Source of the DNA: an uncultured Alphaproteobacteria bacterium
Lineage (GTDB): Bacteria > Pseudomonadota > Alphaproteobacteria > Rickettsiales > Midichloriaceae
NCBI GenBank assembly: GCA_903860855.1
Contig: CAIOSF010000077.1
Coordinates: 1 to 5,905, forward strand
Length of the DNA stretch: 5,905 nt
Direction of reading: 5' to 3'
Below are positions 5,501 to 5,905 of this stretch, one piece after another; the first letter of the stretch is position 1, and the number at the start of each line of letters is the position of its first letter. The position numbers and the translations under genes were made by a program. The notes under the pieces were generated by a model that saw only the letters and a program-made list of their open reading frames with translations, made no database searches and was not told the origin of the DNA.

Positions 5501-5507
5501 AATTCTT

Positions 5508-5837
5508 ATGACAGAATTGGGATATAGCGACTATCCCTCACTTCAAGCAATGAAGGAGAATATGTACGCGATGTTCTCAGTACTGGATGCAGCATTATCT
5601 ATTCCACCGTTTATATTGCCAGTCGCAAAATGCGATAAACATAGTAAGGATGAACACGGTAAAAAGGCTGAGCACAGCAAGGTACATAGCGTTTATGGGA
5701 AAGATGTGAGAAGTGAATGGAGTAGTAGAGAGTGTAATTCATGTCATGATATCTCTACTAAGGAGGATACCTATTCTCTACATGATAGAAATGATCATGG
5801 TAGCTATGTCAGTCACGATCGTCAACAAGATGACTAA
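5508..5837 (+). CDS. Unrecognised His/Cys-rich small protein (109 aa)
   Basis: I do not recognise this protein. It has its own promoter candidate and a strong ribosome binding site. It has three parts. Residues 1-19 are polar (MTELGYSDYP start). Residues 20-41 are largely hydrophobic (YAMFSVLDAALSIPPFILPVA) and could be a single membrane segment or an atypical export signal. Residues 42-109 are highly charged and carry eight histidines (45, 50, 56, 60, 80, 92, 97, 103) and all three cysteines (42, 76, 79). CNSCH at 76-80 fits the CxxCH haem-attachment pattern, but no other cytochrome c feature is visible, so metal binding is an equally loose guess. VAKC before Cys42 is not a proper lipobox because Lys occupies the -1 position. 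A small exported or membrane-anchored protein is possible; no function can be assigned. Confidence 0.65.
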   Translation: MTELGYSDYPSLQAMKENMYAMFSVLDAALSIPPFILPVAKCDKHSKDEHGKKAEHSKVHSVYGKDVRSEWSSRECNSCHDISTKEDTYSLHDRNDHGSYVSHDRQQDD

Positions 5838-5856
5838 CTCATCGATGAGCTCAACT

Positions 5857-5905
5857 ATGAAGAATATTCGGTATAATCTATATCATCCTGTCGCCTTATG
5901 GTTGA
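5857..5905 (+). CDS. Possible start of a downstream gene, cut by the window end
   Basis: The ATG at 5857 opens a frame (MKNIRYNLYHPVALWL) that runs off the window end. A weak GAG (5847-5849) lies seven bases before it. The same frame is open back to an ATG at 5782 inside the preceding gene. The strongest upstream Shine-Dalgarno-like sequence, AAGGAGGA at 5760-5767, is too far from that ATG for normal initiation. The start is uncertain and too little is visible to name a product. Confidence 0.3.
   Translation, partial: MKNIRYNLYHPVALWL

Larger units (their letters stand above)
5260..5507. other. Intergenic region between thrC and the unknown gene
   Basis: I see no supported gene here. A reverse-strand ORF (5243-5467) lacks a ribosome binding site and overlaps the thrC tail, so I do not accept it. 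No convincing rho-independent terminator follows thrC: the only marked symmetry is an AT-rich palindrome next to TGGATCCA (5353-5370). The right half holds the promoter candidate and a very AT-rich leader for the next gene. Confidence 0.6.

Noticed and set aside
5582..5634. Cys42 of the unknown protein as a lipoprotein cleavage site
   Set aside because: The residue before the cysteine is Lys, which is incompatible with a lipobox, and no basic N-terminal region precedes the hydrophobic stretch.

Overview
The window holds a threonine biosynthesis operon in the order thrA-thrB-thrC, all on the + strand. It is followed by a noncoding gap with a good promoter candidate, a small unrecognised His/Cys-rich gene, and the possible start of another gene. 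The fused aspartokinase-homoserine dehydrogenase, the gene order and the close match of all three products to the E. coli proteins (compared from memory) point to a gammaproteobacterium. The fairly AT-rich sequence, the broken reading frames and the interspersed repeats would suit a host-associated lineage with relaxed selection, but that is inference.

Layout. 1-58: 5' flank with a strong thrA ribosome binding site and a possible repeat copy. 59-2638: thrA, intact, but carrying a non-homologous insert in the dehydrogenase domain and a 25-residue C-terminal extension. About 2561-2840: a non-conserved thrA/thrB junction made partly of diverged repeats, with a 33-codon ORF. 2841-3935: homoserine kinase (thrB), split into three reading-frame pieces; one break coincides with a 104-base insertion, the other looks like a single-base indel. 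3950-5173: thrC, whose last 32 residues lie in another frame and end at 5259. 5260-5507: noncoding, with a promoter candidate. 5508-5837: unknown 109-residue protein. 5857-5905: open frame running off the window.

The enzymes would act in series: aspartate is phosphorylated (ThrA N-terminus), homoserine is formed after the separate Asd step (ThrA C-terminus), homoserine is phosphorylated (ThrB), and O-phosphohomoserine becomes threonine (ThrC). As written, only ThrA is a complete chain. ThrB is in pieces and ThrC lacks its C-terminal tail.

The most notable finding is a short interspersed repeat. A 36-base sequence before the conserved start of thrB (2795-2830) recurs with 32 of 36 bases identical inside thrC (4072-4107), and in a more diverged form inside the thrB insertion (2968-3001). 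All three copies are read in the same frame and give a shared peptide, PK[FL][DN][DE]A[IM]x[LF]N. Related sequence in inverted orientation appears in the thrA insert and the thrA/thrB junction. This resembles the protein-coding palindromic elements known from Rickettsia, but the family here is not one I recognise.
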